15,715 nt of DNA, taken from the NCBI GenBank assembly GCA_007121115.1, contig SKMI01000331.1, forward strand, positions 1 through 15,715, read 5' to 3'. Shown here one piece after another: positions 1-7,075 of the stretch. The translations under genes and the position numbers were made by a program. The notes under the pieces are model-generated. The model saw nothing but the letters and a program-made list of their open reading frames with translations. It was not told the origin of the DNA and ran no database searches. The stretch is from Paracoccaceae bacterium. Lineage in GTDB: Bacteria > Pseudomonadota > Alphaproteobacteria > Rhodobacterales > Rhodobacteraceae. Positions within the stretch are counted from its first letter, which is position 1, and every line of letters starts with the position of its first letter.

Positions 1-1794
1 ACCGACCCGCCGGTCCGGCGCCGGGTAGCGCTCCATCCAGCCGCCATCCCCCGCCGCATGCAGATCGCGCATCGGATACAGCGCGATGGGCTCCAGAAAC
101 ACCACCACGCGGGCCTCCTCGCGCGCCAGCCGCACACATTCGCGCAGCATCATCGCCGCATCCGCGCCGCTGGACGGACAGGCCAGCACAACGCCGGGAA
201 TATCGCGGATCACCGCCACCGAGTTGTCGTTGTGGAAATGCCCGCCAAACCCCTTCTGATACCCCAGCCCCGCAATCCGGATCACCATCGGGTTGGCGAA
301 CTGTCCGTTCGAGAAGAAGGGCAGGGTCGCCGCCTCGCCGCGCAGCTGATCCTCGGCGTTGTGCAGATAGGCCAGGAACTGGATTTCCGGCACCGGGATG
401 AACCCGTTATGCGCCATTCCGATGGCCAGGCCCAGGATGGACTGTTCGTCCAGCAGCGTGTCGATAACGCGCGCGGGGCCGAAACGGCCATGCAGCTTCT
501 GCGTCACCCCATAGACGCCACCCTTGCGCCCCACGTCCTCGCCCATCAGTGCGATCTCGGGGTGCGCCAGCATCAGGTCGGTCAGCGCCCAATTGATCAG
601 CCGCGCCATGGGCTGCGGGCTGTCCATCGCCTTCAGGTCAGCCCCAAACACCGCTTCGCGCGCCTCTGCCGACGGGCCGTTGGTAGGGCGACACGGGCGC
701 GGCGGCGGGATCAGGCTGGCCATGACCTGCGCGGCGGTTGTCAGCCGTGGCCGCTCGGCGGCCGCATCCGCCACCCGCTCCACCCGCGCGCAGGTGTCGG
801 TATAGATCTCCAGCGCCGTCGCCGGGTCCAGCGCGCCCGAATCGCGCATCAGCCGCACCGAATGCAGGAGCGGGTCATTCGCCTCCTCCGCCTCCACCTC
901 GGCGCGGCTCAGGTAACTCGTGGGCACATCTGCCCCCGCATGCCCGTAAAGCCGCACCGTGCGGATATGCAGGAACGCAGGCTTGCGCCGCCGACGCACA
1001 TACTCCGCCGCCTCCCGCGCCACCCGGTAGGTGTCATACAGATCCAGCCCGTTGGCGCTGAAATACTTCAGTCCCGGGCGGTCCCGGAATGTCGCTTCGA
1101 TCCACCCCTGCGGGGTCTTGACGGAAATGCCGATCCCGTTGTCCTCGCAGCAGAACAGGATCGGCATGGGGATCGACTGATACGCGGTCCATTGCGCGGT
1201 GTTGAACGCGCCCTGCGCCGTGGAATGATTGGCCGAAGCATCGCCGAAACTGCAATAGACGATGGCATCCTCGGGCAACACCGCATGTTCCGGCCGCGCC
1301 CGCTTCGCCGCCCCGATGCTGTAGGCCGCGCCCACCGCCTTGGGCAGGTGCGAGGCGATGGTCGAGGTCTGCGGCGGGATCATCAGCGCGCGCGAGCCCA
1401 GCACCTTGTGCCGCCCGCCCGAGGTCGGGTCCTCCGCCGAGCATGCAAAACTCAGCGCCATGTCCCAGGCGATGGTCTGCCCTGGCACCTGATCGGCGCG
1501 CGCGATCTGGAAGGCCGCATCGCGGTAATGCAGGAACGCCATGTCCGTGGGCCGCAACGCATGCGCCACCGCCGCCAGCCCCTCATGCCCCGAGGACCCG
1601 ATGGTGTAGAACCCCGTGCCCGCCTTCTGCATGGCGCGGCTTTTCAGGTCGAGCGCCCGGCTCAGGCATCCGGCGCGGAACAGCCCCACGGCCGAAGCTG
1701 CCCGCAAAGGCCCCGCAGGCGCGCGCCCCGGCGGCAGATCCCCCGCTGCCACGCGGCGCAGGAAATTCTCGTGCACGATCTGCGCGCGGTCCAT
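1..1794 (-). CDS. Fused alpha/beta 2-oxoacid dehydrogenase E1 component, thiamine-diphosphate dependent (3' end beyond window)
   Basis: Translating the minus strand from ATG at 1794 gives 598 residues without a stop, so the gene is cut by the left edge. The first ~365 residues look like an E1 alpha subunit. GDA at 184-186 followed by EDNGI at 217-221 forms the thiamine-diphosphate/Mg motif (GDG...N type, third Gly replaced by Ala). Residues from ~390 look like an E1 beta subunit (LMGEDVG at 416-422, GGHFHND at 517-523). Such fused E1 proteins perform the decarboxylating first step of a 2-oxoacid dehydrogenase complex. The substrate cannot be read from sequence; branched-chain 2-oxoacids are plausible because panCB, which consumes 2-oxoisovalerate, is divergent next door (inference). 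The start is preceded by GGAGAG about 10 bases upstream. The frame stays open further upstream, with another ATG at 1974, but that extension is Arg/Gly-rich and unlike protein. No E2 or E3 gene is visible. Confidence 0.88.
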   Translation of the reverse strand, partial: MDRAQIVHENFLRRVAAGDLPPGRAPAGPLRAASAVGLFRAGCLSRALDLKSRAMQKAGTGFYTIGSSGHEGLAAVAHALRPTDMAFLHYRDAAFQIARADQVPGQTIAWDMALSFACSAEDPTSGGRHKVLGSRALMIPPQTSTIASHLPKAVGAAYSIGAAKRARPEHAVLPEDAIVYCSFGDASANHSTAQGAFNTAQWTAYQSIPMPILFCCEDNGIGISVKTPQGWIEATFRDRPGLKYFSANGLDLYDTYRVAREAAEYVRRRRKPAFLHIRTVRLYGHAGADVPTSYLSRAEVEAEEANDPLLHSVRLMRDSGALDPATALEIYTDTCARVERVADAAAERPRLTTAAQVMASLIPPPRPCRPTNGPSAEAREAVFGADLKAMDSPQPMARLINWALTDLMLAHPEIALMGEDVGRKGGVYGVTQKLHGRFGPARVIDTLLDEQSILGLAIGMAHNGFIPVPEIQFLAYLHNAEDQLRGEAATLPFFSNGQFANPMVIRIAGLGYQKGFGGHFHNDNSVAVIRDIPGVVLACPSSGADAAMMLRECVRLAREEARVVVFLEPIALYPMRDLHAAGDGGWMERYPAPDRRVG

Positions 1795-1861
1795 TGGCCC
1801 CCCATCCGCTCTCCGCCCAGGGTCATCGCATACGCCGCCCGACCCGGCAAGCCGATCCCGC

Positions 1862-1889
1862 CGCTGCGCGCGCACCCGCGCGCGCAGCG
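1862..1889. repeat. Perfect 12-bp GC inverted repeat (stem-loop) in the E1/panC divergent spacer
   Basis: CGCTGCGCGCGC at 1862-1873 is matched exactly by its reverse complement at 1878-1889, with a four-base loop (accc). It lies about 70 bp upstream of the E1 start and about 80 bp upstream of the candidate panC promoter. There is no T-run on either side, so it is not a standard intrinsic terminator. It could be a leader structure in the E1 transcript or a protein-binding palindrome. Confidence 0.6.
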
Positions 1890-1966
1890 CGCCCGGCCCA
1901 ACGGGATGAGCCCCTGCAAGGAGGCGAAGACGGGCGGGAGCCTTCCGTCGCAGCCCAGCCCCTCGC

Positions 1967-1995
1967 TTGCCCATCGGTGGACCGGCGGCTAGAAA
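1967..1995 (+). promoter_or_regulatory. Candidate sigma70-type promoter for panCB
   Basis: TTGCCC at 1967-1972 resembles a -35 box. TAGAAA at 1990-1995 resembles a -10 box (4 of 6 to TATAAT). The spacer is exactly 17 bases. Transcription would start near 2002, just before the AAGGGGA ribosome-binding site of panC. Such matches also occur by chance, so this is a suggestion only. Confidence 0.35.
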
Positions 1996-2025
1996 CGCAA
2001 GGCAGCGCAAGGGGAACGCACCGGA

Positions 2026-2901
2026 ATGGACATCTGCACCACCAAGGCAGCGATCCGCGCCCGCGTGCGCGACTGGCGCGCCGCCGGGCGCCGCGTGGTG
2101 CTGGTGCCCACCATGGGCTACCTGCACGCGGGCCACATGGCGCTGGTCGCCCGCGCCCGCGAAGACGCCGGACCCGAGGGCCGCGTCATCGCCTCGATCT
2201 TCGTCAACCCGACCCAGTTCGGTCCGACCGAGGATCTGGCCACCTACCCCCGCGACCCCGCGCGAGACACGGGCATGCTGGAGGCCGCCGGGGTGGACGC
2301 GGTGTTCATCCCCGAGGTCTCCGAGGTCTACGCCCCCGGTGCGCAGACCATCGTGGAGACCACGGAACTGGCCGGCATCCTGATCGGCAAGCTGCGCCCG
2401 GGGCACTTTCGCGGCGTCGCCACCGTGGTCACCAAGCTCTTCAACATCGTCCAGCCCGATACCGCCTGCTTCGGCGAAAAGGACTACCAGCAACTCGCCG
2501 TCATCCGCACCATGGCGCGCGATCTGGATATGCCGGTGCGGGTCATCGGCGTGCCCACGGTGCGCGAGCCTGACGGGCTGGCCATGTCATCGCGCAACGT
2601 GCGGCTGACGCCCGAGGATCGCGCCGCCGCGCCGGTGTTGAACGCAGCACTCACCGAAGCCGAGGCGCTGGCGCGCGACGGTGTCACCGCATCGCGCCTC
2701 CGCTCCCACGTCCGCGCGCGGCTGGAGGCCGAGCCCCGCGCCGATGTGCAATCCGTCGACATCCGCGATGCCGAGACGCTGGCCGCGCTGTCGGGTCCGC
2801 TGACCCGCCCGGCGGTGCTGCTGCTGGCGGTGCGTTTCGGCGCTGTCCTGCTGATCGACAACCGTGTTGTCGGCCCGGAATCCAAGGAGGAAACCCCATG
2901 A
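2026..2901 (+). CDS. panC: Pantothenate synthetase (pantoate--beta-alanine ligase)
   Basis: PanC makes pantothenate in the cytoplasm from pantoate, beta-alanine and ATP through a pantoyl-adenylate. The 291 residues match the usual family length. PTMGYLHAGH at 28-37 is the family's HIGH-type nucleotide-binding motif. FVNPTQFGPTEDLATYPR at 59-76 is the pantoate/ATP-site loop. KLRPGHFRGVATVVTKLFN at 122-140, CFGEKDYQQL at 148-157 and MSSRNVRL at 187-194 (KMSKS-like) are further PanC signatures. The start is supported by AAGGGGA about ten bases upstream. The stop overlaps the panB start by four bases (ATGA), so the two are almost certainly co-transcribed and translationally coupled. Nothing looks truncated or unusual. 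Confidence 0.97.
   Translation: MDICTTKAAIRARVRDWRAAGRRVVLVPTMGYLHAGHMALVARAREDAGPEGRVIASIFVNPTQFGPTEDLATYPRDPARDTGMLEAAGVDAVFIPEVSEVYAPGAQTIVETTELAGILIGKLRPGHFRGVATVVTKLFNIVQPDTACFGEKDYQQLAVIRTMARDLDMPVRVIGVPTVREPDGLAMSSRNVRLTPEDRAAAPVLNAALTEAEALARDGVTASRLRSHVRARLEAEPRADVQSVDIRDAETLAALSGPLTRPAVLLLAVRFGAVLLIDNRVVGPESKEETP
2884..2890 (+). promoter_or_regulatory. Strong ribosome-binding site of panB inside the end of panC
   Basis: AAGGAGG lies seven bases before the panB ATG at 2898 and within the last codons of panC. It fixes the panB start. Together with the ATGA overlap it should give efficient coupled translation. Confidence 0.85.
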
Positions 2902-3707
2902 GCACCCAATCCCCTGTCCGCCGCACAACCGTGCCGCAGATCCGTGCCCGCAAGGGCGGCGCGCCGATTGTCTCGCTGACCTCGTATCATGCGCATACGG
3001 CAGCGATCGTGGACAAGCATGCGGATTTCATCCTGGTCGGCGACAGTCTGGGCATGGTGATGCACGGGATGGAGAGCACCATCGGCGTGCCACTCGACCT
3101 GATGATCATGCACGGCCGCGCCGTGGTGCGGGGAACGCAGCGCGCGCTGATCGTGGTGGACATGCCCTTCGGCACCTACGAGGAATCGCCGAACGTGGCT
3201 TTCCGCAACGCCGCCCAGGTGATGAAGGAAACCCAGTGCGGCGCGGTCAAGCTGGAAGGCGGCGCGCGCATGGCCGAAACCATCCGCTTCCTGACCGAAC
3301 GCGGCATCCCGGTGATGGGCCATATCGGCCTGACGCCACAATCGAGCCACGTCATGGGCGGGTTCAAGACCCAGGGACGCGAGGAAGAAAGCTGGCAAAG
3401 CCACATCGACGACGCCCGCGCCGTGGCCGAAGCCGGGGCCTTCGCGCTGGTGGTCGAGGGCGTGGTCGAACCGCTGGCCGACAAGATCACCGCGGCGGTG
3501 GACATTCCCACCATCGGCATCGGCGCCTCGGTCAATTGCGACGGGCAGATCCTGGTGCTGGAGGACATGCTGGGCCTGAACCCCTGGGTCCCGAAATTCG
3601 TCAAGAAATATGGCGATCTGGGCCCCGCCATCGAACACGCGGTATCGGATTACGCCGAAGAGGTGCGCGCGCGCAGCTTTCCAGGCAAGGATCACGTCTA
3701 TCGCTGA
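2898..3707 (+). CDS. panB: 3-methyl-2-oxobutanoate hydroxymethyltransferase (ketopantoate hydroxymethyltransferase)
   Basis: PanB transfers a hydroxymethyl group from 5,10-methylene-tetrahydrofolate to 2-oxoisovalerate, giving ketopantoate, the first committed step to pantothenate and CoA. The 269 residues fit the family. The metal-binding aspartates are visible as D49 (in LVGDSLGMV) and D88 (in VVDMPFG). Other family elements are K118-E120 (VKLEGG), GHIGLTPQ at 141-148, the probable catalytic base E187 (LVVEGVVEP), and IGIGASVNCDGQILVLED at 206-223. It is the second gene of a panCB pair. It ends only 27 bp from the convergent end of the AAA+ ATPase gene, and no terminator hairpin is visible between them. 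The reductase step (panE or a substitute) is not in the window. Confidence 0.97.
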   Translation: MSTQSPVRRTTVPQIRARKGGAPIVSLTSYHAHTAAIVDKHADFILVGDSLGMVMHGMESTIGVPLDLMIMHGRAVVRGTQRALIVVDMPFGTYEESPNVAFRNAAQVMKETQCGAVKLEGGARMAETIRFLTERGIPVMGHIGLTPQSSHVMGGFKTQGREEESWQSHIDDARAVAEAGAFALVVEGVVEPLADKITAAVDIPTIGIGASVNCDGQILVLEDMLGLNPWVPKFVKKYGDLGPAIEHAVSDYAEEVRARSFPGKDHVYR

Positions 3708-3734
3708 GCCACGGCGCCCAGCCGAATTGACGGC

Positions 3735-5045
3735 CTATTTGACGATGTGCTCTTCGCGCACGAACATGTTTTGCCAGGCGCGGTCGATCAGTTCCGGGGT
3801 CATCTGCGGCTCGATCCCCTCGAAGGCGCACATGGCCATCATCTGGTCGATCAGGAACACCGGCTGATAGTTGGCATAGACATTGTCGATCTCGGGGTAA
3901 CGCTCCTGCAGCAGGTGGATCAGGGTTTCCTCGTCCAGCGGCATCCCGCGCTTGCGTGCCACCATCGAGAAGATGCGCAGGAAATCCTGCTGGCTGGGCC
4001 CGTCGATCTTGATCTTGAAGAAGATACGCCGCAGCGCCGCCTGGTCGAAGATCTCGTTCGGGTGGAAGTTGGTGGAAAAGATGATCAGCGTGTCGAAGGG
4101 CACGATGATCTTTTCGCCCGAATTCAGCGACAGGATGTCGTAATACATCTCCATGGGGACGATCCAGCGGTTGATCAGCGCCTGCGGCGATTCCTCCTGC
4201 CGGCCAAGGTCGTCGATGATGAACACCCCGCCCATGGCCTTGAACTGCAGCGGCGCCTGATAGGTGCGCGCCACGCTGTCATAGGTCAGATCCAGCATCG
4301 ACAGGGTCAGTTCGCCGCCGGTGATGACGGTGGGGCGTTCGCAATAGACATAGCGGTTGTCGAAGCGGTTGCCGGTCTGGCGCAGGAGCGAGGGGTTGTC
4401 CTCGGACTCGCGCACCTTGCGGTGCACGGTCGGGTCATAGACGCTCATGATCTGCTCGCCCAGCAGAACGGCGCGCGGCACGTAGATATTGTCGCCCAGC
4501 GCGGCGCGGATACCGTTGGCGATGGAGGATTTGCCATTGCCCGGCGGACCGTAGAGCAGCACCGACCGCCCGGCGCTGACCGCAGGGCCCAGCGTCCCCA
4601 TCAGGTCCGGCGGCAGGATCAGGTCGCCCATGGCGATCTTGAGCTGGCGCCGCGTGATCTGGATGTTGCGGATCGACTGGCGCTTGATCTGTTCCTGATA
4701 CTGTTCGATCGGCACCGGCATGGCGCCGTAGTATTCCGACTGGCCCAGCGCATCGAGCGCGCGCGCCTTGCCCGTGTCGGTCAACTGGAACGCGGTTTCC
4801 GAACTGGCCCCGGCGCCGAGCGTGCCCAGCGCCTCGATAAGCTTTTCCTGCCGGGCCGCGTCGATCAGTTCCAGGGTCTGCGGGATCGGCAGGCACAGCC
4901 GGCGCGCGATCTCGGTCAGCTTGGTCATCGAGGTGCGGAACATCGTCTTGAGCACGATGTCGCGCATCATGACATAGGGCAGCCCCGTATCCTCGAGTTG
5001 CTTTGGGGTCGGCGGGGCGGTGATGTCGGTGACGGGGCGATTCAC
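3735..5045 (-). CDS. AAA+ family ATPase of unassigned function, next to the Tad locus
   Basis: This is a 436-residue soluble protein. The AAA+ core is clear: Walker A GPPGNGKS at 166-173, Walker B VFIIDD at 274-279, sensor-1-like IIFSTN at 321-326, and a paired arginine RR at 339-340 as candidate arginine finger. Residues ~20-100 (LPYVMMRDIVLKTMF...LTDTGKARALDAL) look like a winged-helix or helical adaptor domain. It has no signal peptide or membrane segment. I do not recognise a named family. It is not the GspE/TadA type of secretion ATPase, nor a sigma54 activator (no GAFTGA). I chose GTG at 5045 because AAGGAGG lies four bases upstream; a GTG at 5063 would add six residues. It follows the prepilin peptidase gene by 80 bp on the same strand, so a link to pilus assembly or regulation is possible but unproven. 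Confidence 0.85.
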   Translation of the reverse strand: MNRPVTDITAPPTPKQLEDTGLPYVMMRDIVLKTMFRTSMTKLTEIARRLCLPIPQTLELIDAARQEKLIEALGTLGAGASSETAFQLTDTGKARALDALGQSEYYGAMPVPIEQYQEQIKRQSIRNIQITRRQLKIAMGDLILPPDLMGTLGPAVSAGRSVLLYGPPGNGKSSIANGIRAALGDNIYVPRAVLLGEQIMSVYDPTVHRKVRESEDNPSLLRQTGNRFDNRYVYCERPTVITGGELTLSMLDLTYDSVARTYQAPLQFKAMGGVFIIDDLGRQEESPQALINRWIVPMEMYYDILSLNSGEKIIVPFDTLIIFSTNFHPNEIFDQAALRRIFFKIKIDGPSQQDFLRIFSMVARKRGMPLDEETLIHLLQERYPEIDNVYANYQPVFLIDQMMAMCAFEGIEPQMTPELIDRAWQNMFVREEHIVK

Positions 5046-5049
5046 GTGG

Positions 5050-5056
5050 CCTCCTT
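5050..5056 (-). promoter_or_regulatory. Ribosome-binding site deciding the AAA+ ATPase start
   Basis: The minus strand reads AAGGAGG, then CCAC, then GTG at 5045. This perfect Shine-Dalgarno sequence lies inside the frame if translation began at GTG 5063, which favours 5045 as the real start. The preceding spacer also contains the short palindromes GTTGCGCAAC (5081-5090) and ACATATGT (5089-5096), of unknown meaning. Confidence 0.7.
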
Positions 5057-5125
5057 CCTGCACGGGCGGTGGGCGTCAGGGTTGCGCAACATATGTGTCC
5101 ATCCGGTTAACGCGGTCTCACGGGG

Positions 5126-5626
5126 TCAGCCTCCATAGACCGCGGCGATGATCAGGTAGAACAGCAGCGCCGGGCCCAGTGCGAGCCCCATGGGAAACTC
5201 GCGCCGTTGCCAGCTTTCCCAGTCCGGGGCGGCGCGGCGCACGGCCGGAACCCGCCGCGCGATCCGGTGCGTGATCAGCGCCATCAGCGCCACGGCGCCC
5301 AGAAGCGGCAGAAACAGGCTCAGGTCCCCCAAGGCGATGAACGGTGCCATGGCGGCGGCGAACTTGGCATCGCCCGCGCCGATCATGCCCGTCAGGCTGA
5401 ACACGAAGCCGATCACCAGCACCACACCCAGATGCAGCCAGCCCCAGAGCCACAAGTTCATCGGCAACGCCAGGAACCCGACCAGCAGATAGACCGCCGC
5501 CAGCGCCAGCACGGCCTTGTTCTGGATCTTCATCCATTTCATGTCGCTGAACGCGACCCAGAGGGCGATGGGCAGCACGAAGGGCAGGAACCACAGCGCT
5601 GCATATGCCGACAGATGCGTGCTCAT
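5126..5626 (-). CDS. cpaA: Prepilin peptidase, A24 family (CpaA/TadV)
   Basis: This inner-membrane aspartic peptidase removes the positively charged leader from Flp-type pilins. The 166-residue protein is mostly hydrophobic, with about five or six membrane segments. The two catalytic aspartates are visible: D28 in the SDMKWMKIQN segment after the first helix, and D86 in GAGDAKF, the hallmark GxGD motif. The size is that of the short CpaA/TadV type, which lacks the N-terminal methylation domain of PilD-like enzymes. Its ATG overlaps the stop of the upstream TPR lipoprotein gene (ATGA), so it is coupled to the Tad operon. Its substrate is probably the pilin at 15480-15683. Confidence 0.92.
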   Translation of the reverse strand: MSTHLSAYAALWFLPFVLPIALWVAFSDMKWMKIQNKAVLALAAVYLLVGFLALPMNLWLWGWLHLGVVLVIGFVFSLTGMIGAGDAKFAAAMAPFIALGDLSLFLPLLGAVALMALITHRIARRVPAVRRAAPDWESWQRREFPMGLALGPALLFYLIIAAVYGG

Positions 5627-6483
5627 CCCGCACTCACATTGCCCTCGAGCGCGCGCAGGGCGCGGGTCGCTTCCTCGAAATGCTGCGGGTGGGTGTCGAT
5701 CGCCTCGACCAGCAGGCCGCGACCGATGCTTTCGTCGCCCTGCCGGATCGCGGCGATGGCCATGGCGTGCAGCATATGCGCGCGCTCGGTCTGGGTCATG
5801 TCCACCAGCGGCAGCGAATACTGGCGCCGGGCGGCGCGGGCCAGGACCAGGTTGGTCTTGGCGGTGAACAGCGTCGGATCATGCTGCAGCGCCCGGGTGA
5901 ACAGGCGCTCGGCCTCGCGCGCTTCGCCCCGCGTCAGTTGCGAATAGCCCCAGTTGTTCAGCACCCCGGCCGGGCGCGCGGTCAGACCGATGGCGGTTTC
6001 ATAGAAATGATCCGCGCGGTCCCATTGCTTCCGGTTGTCGGCGATCATCGCTTCCAGCCGGTAGCGGTCAAAGGTTTCATGCGTGGGCGGGATGGCGTTC
6101 AGCGTGGCCTCGGCCTGATCCCAGCGATTGTCACGCAACAGCGCATCGGCCAGCATGACGCGATCTTCGTGGGAGGCGTCGGGCATCTCGGCCACCTTGT
6201 GCCAGACGGTCACAGCCTCGCCGGGCTGGCCCGCACGCACCAGCGAGCGCGCCAGCCCGCGATGCGCCGAGATCGAGTCCGGGTTGCGGTCGACCACACC
6301 GCTGAAATACGCCACCGCCTCGGCCGGGTCGGCCGCGGCGAGCATGATTTCGTGCATGTTTTCCTGATCGATCGCCTGCACGCTGTCGATGGCGCGGCTG
6401 ACCTCGTCATGGCCGGTGCCGCCGCAACCGGCCAACACCAGACTGCCGCCTGCCAGCAGCGGCACCAGAATCCTGTGGCGCAT
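5623..6483 (-). CDS. tadD: TPR-repeat lipoprotein, TadD-like (second of two)
   Basis: This 286-residue protein has a lipoprotein signal: a short basic start (MRHR), a hydrophobic stretch, and the lipobox LAGC ending at C20. The mature part is made of tetratricopeptide-type helix pairs from about residue 50 to 280; clear repeat units start near 53, 86, 154 and 190 (ARPAGVLNNWGYSQLTRGEA at 169-188 is typical). TadD lipoproteins are needed for secretin assembly and Flp pilus biogenesis, and this is the better-sized candidate. The start at 6483 is preceded by AAAGGA. The open frame runs upstream into the previous gene, but that part lacks a signal and is not used. The stop overlaps the peptidase gene start. 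Confidence 0.86.
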   Translation of the reverse strand: MRHRILVPLLAGGSLVLAGCGGTGHDEVSRAIDSVQAIDQENMHEIMLAAADPAEAVAYFSGVVDRNPDSISAHRGLARSLVRAGQPGEAVTVWHKVAEMPDASHEDRVMLADALLRDNRWDQAEATLNAIPPTHETFDRYRLEAMIADNRKQWDRADHFYETAIGLTARPAGVLNNWGYSQLTRGEAREAERLFTRALQHDPTLFTAKTNLVLARAARRQYSLPLVDMTQTERAHMLHAMAIAAIRQGDESIGRGLLVEAIDTHPQHFEEATRALRALEGNVSAG

Positions 6484-6508
6484 TTTTGCGTCCTTTATCT
6501 GCTCGGCC

Positions 6509-7075
6509 TCAGGGTGTCGACAGCAGCAGGTATTGACCCGTTCCGCGCCGCACCAGCGAAAAACCGCTTTCCTCGGAAACAGAATAACCCGTTTCTTCTG
6601 ATTTTGCGATAGCGCGGCGCAAATTTTCGCGGATGTCGTCGGAGCGGCCACTGTCCTGGGCAAAGGCCGCGCGGAAGTAATGCGCAGCTTCGGCCCAGCG
6701 GCCCTGTTCGGCCAGCACCACGCCCAGATTGTTGAGCGCCGGGACAAAGGTTTCATCGGCTTCCAGCGCGCGGCGCAGCATCTGTTCGGACTGGCCCAGC
6801 CGCCCCAGCCGCAGGTTTGCAGACCCCACGGCGGACAGCACATCGACATTCACGCCATCGGCGGCGGCGCTGCGGTAATAGGCGCGCAGCGCAAGGTCGT
6901 ATTCGCCCGCCGCCATGAGCCGGTGGCCGACCTCCAGCCCGTCCACGGCATCGCGCACCTGTGCTGTGCCGTCCGGGGCGGCGGGACCGGTGAAGCCCCA
7001 GTCCGACCCCGGTGACCCCGGCGCACAGGCAGCAGCCACTGCGGCGAGCAACAGGGCCGGAACGTGTCGCGGCAT
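6509..7075 (-). CDS. Short TPR-repeat lipoprotein, TadD-like (first of two)
   Basis: This protein has 188 residues. An N-terminal hydrophobic stretch ends in AAAC with C17 as the probable lipidated cysteine, so it should be anchored to a membrane. Three TPR-like units follow at about 46-79, 80-113 and 114-147 (for example VPALNNLGVVLAEQGRWAEA at 111-130), then a short unrelated tail. It resembles TadD, and two such genes lie in tandem here, 25 bp apart. The ATG at 7075 shares its first base with the tadC stop (TGATG), and GGGGGAGG lies just upstream. A TTG at 7078 would add one residue. Which of the two is the functional TadD cannot be decided from sequence. Confidence 0.85.
   Translation of the reverse strand: MPRHVPALLLAAVAAACAPGSPGSDWGFTGPAAPDGTAQVRDAVDGLEVGHRLMAAGEYDLALRAYYRSAAADGVNVDVLSAVGSANLRLGRLGQSEQMLRRALEADETFVPALNNLGVVLAEQGRWAEAAHYFRAAFAQDSGRSDDIRENLRRAIAKSEETGYSVSEESGFSLVRRGTGQYLLLSTP

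Noticed and set aside
58..1992. A 644-codon plus-strand open frame opposite the E1 gene
   Set aside because: The translation is rich in Arg, His and Pro with no domain. It mirrors the real minus-strand gene, whose translation has clear E1 motifs. Long antisense frames are normal at this GC content.
2484..3695. A 403-codon minus-strand open frame across panC/panB
   Set aside because: It covers two well-recognised genes in the opposite direction and has no recognisable motif.
3708..3734. A bidirectional terminator between panB and the AAA+ ATPase
   Set aside because: The 27-bp convergent spacer shows no hairpin with a T-run.
5104..5111. GGTTAACG as a CtrA-type site upstream of the AAA+ ATPase
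   Set aside because: Only one TTAA half-site is present. The second half at the expected 7-base spacing is missing.
3747..5138. A 463-codon plus-strand open frame opposite the AAA+ ATPase
   Set aside because: It is His/Asp/Arg-rich without domain features, while the minus strand encodes Walker A and B motifs in the right order.
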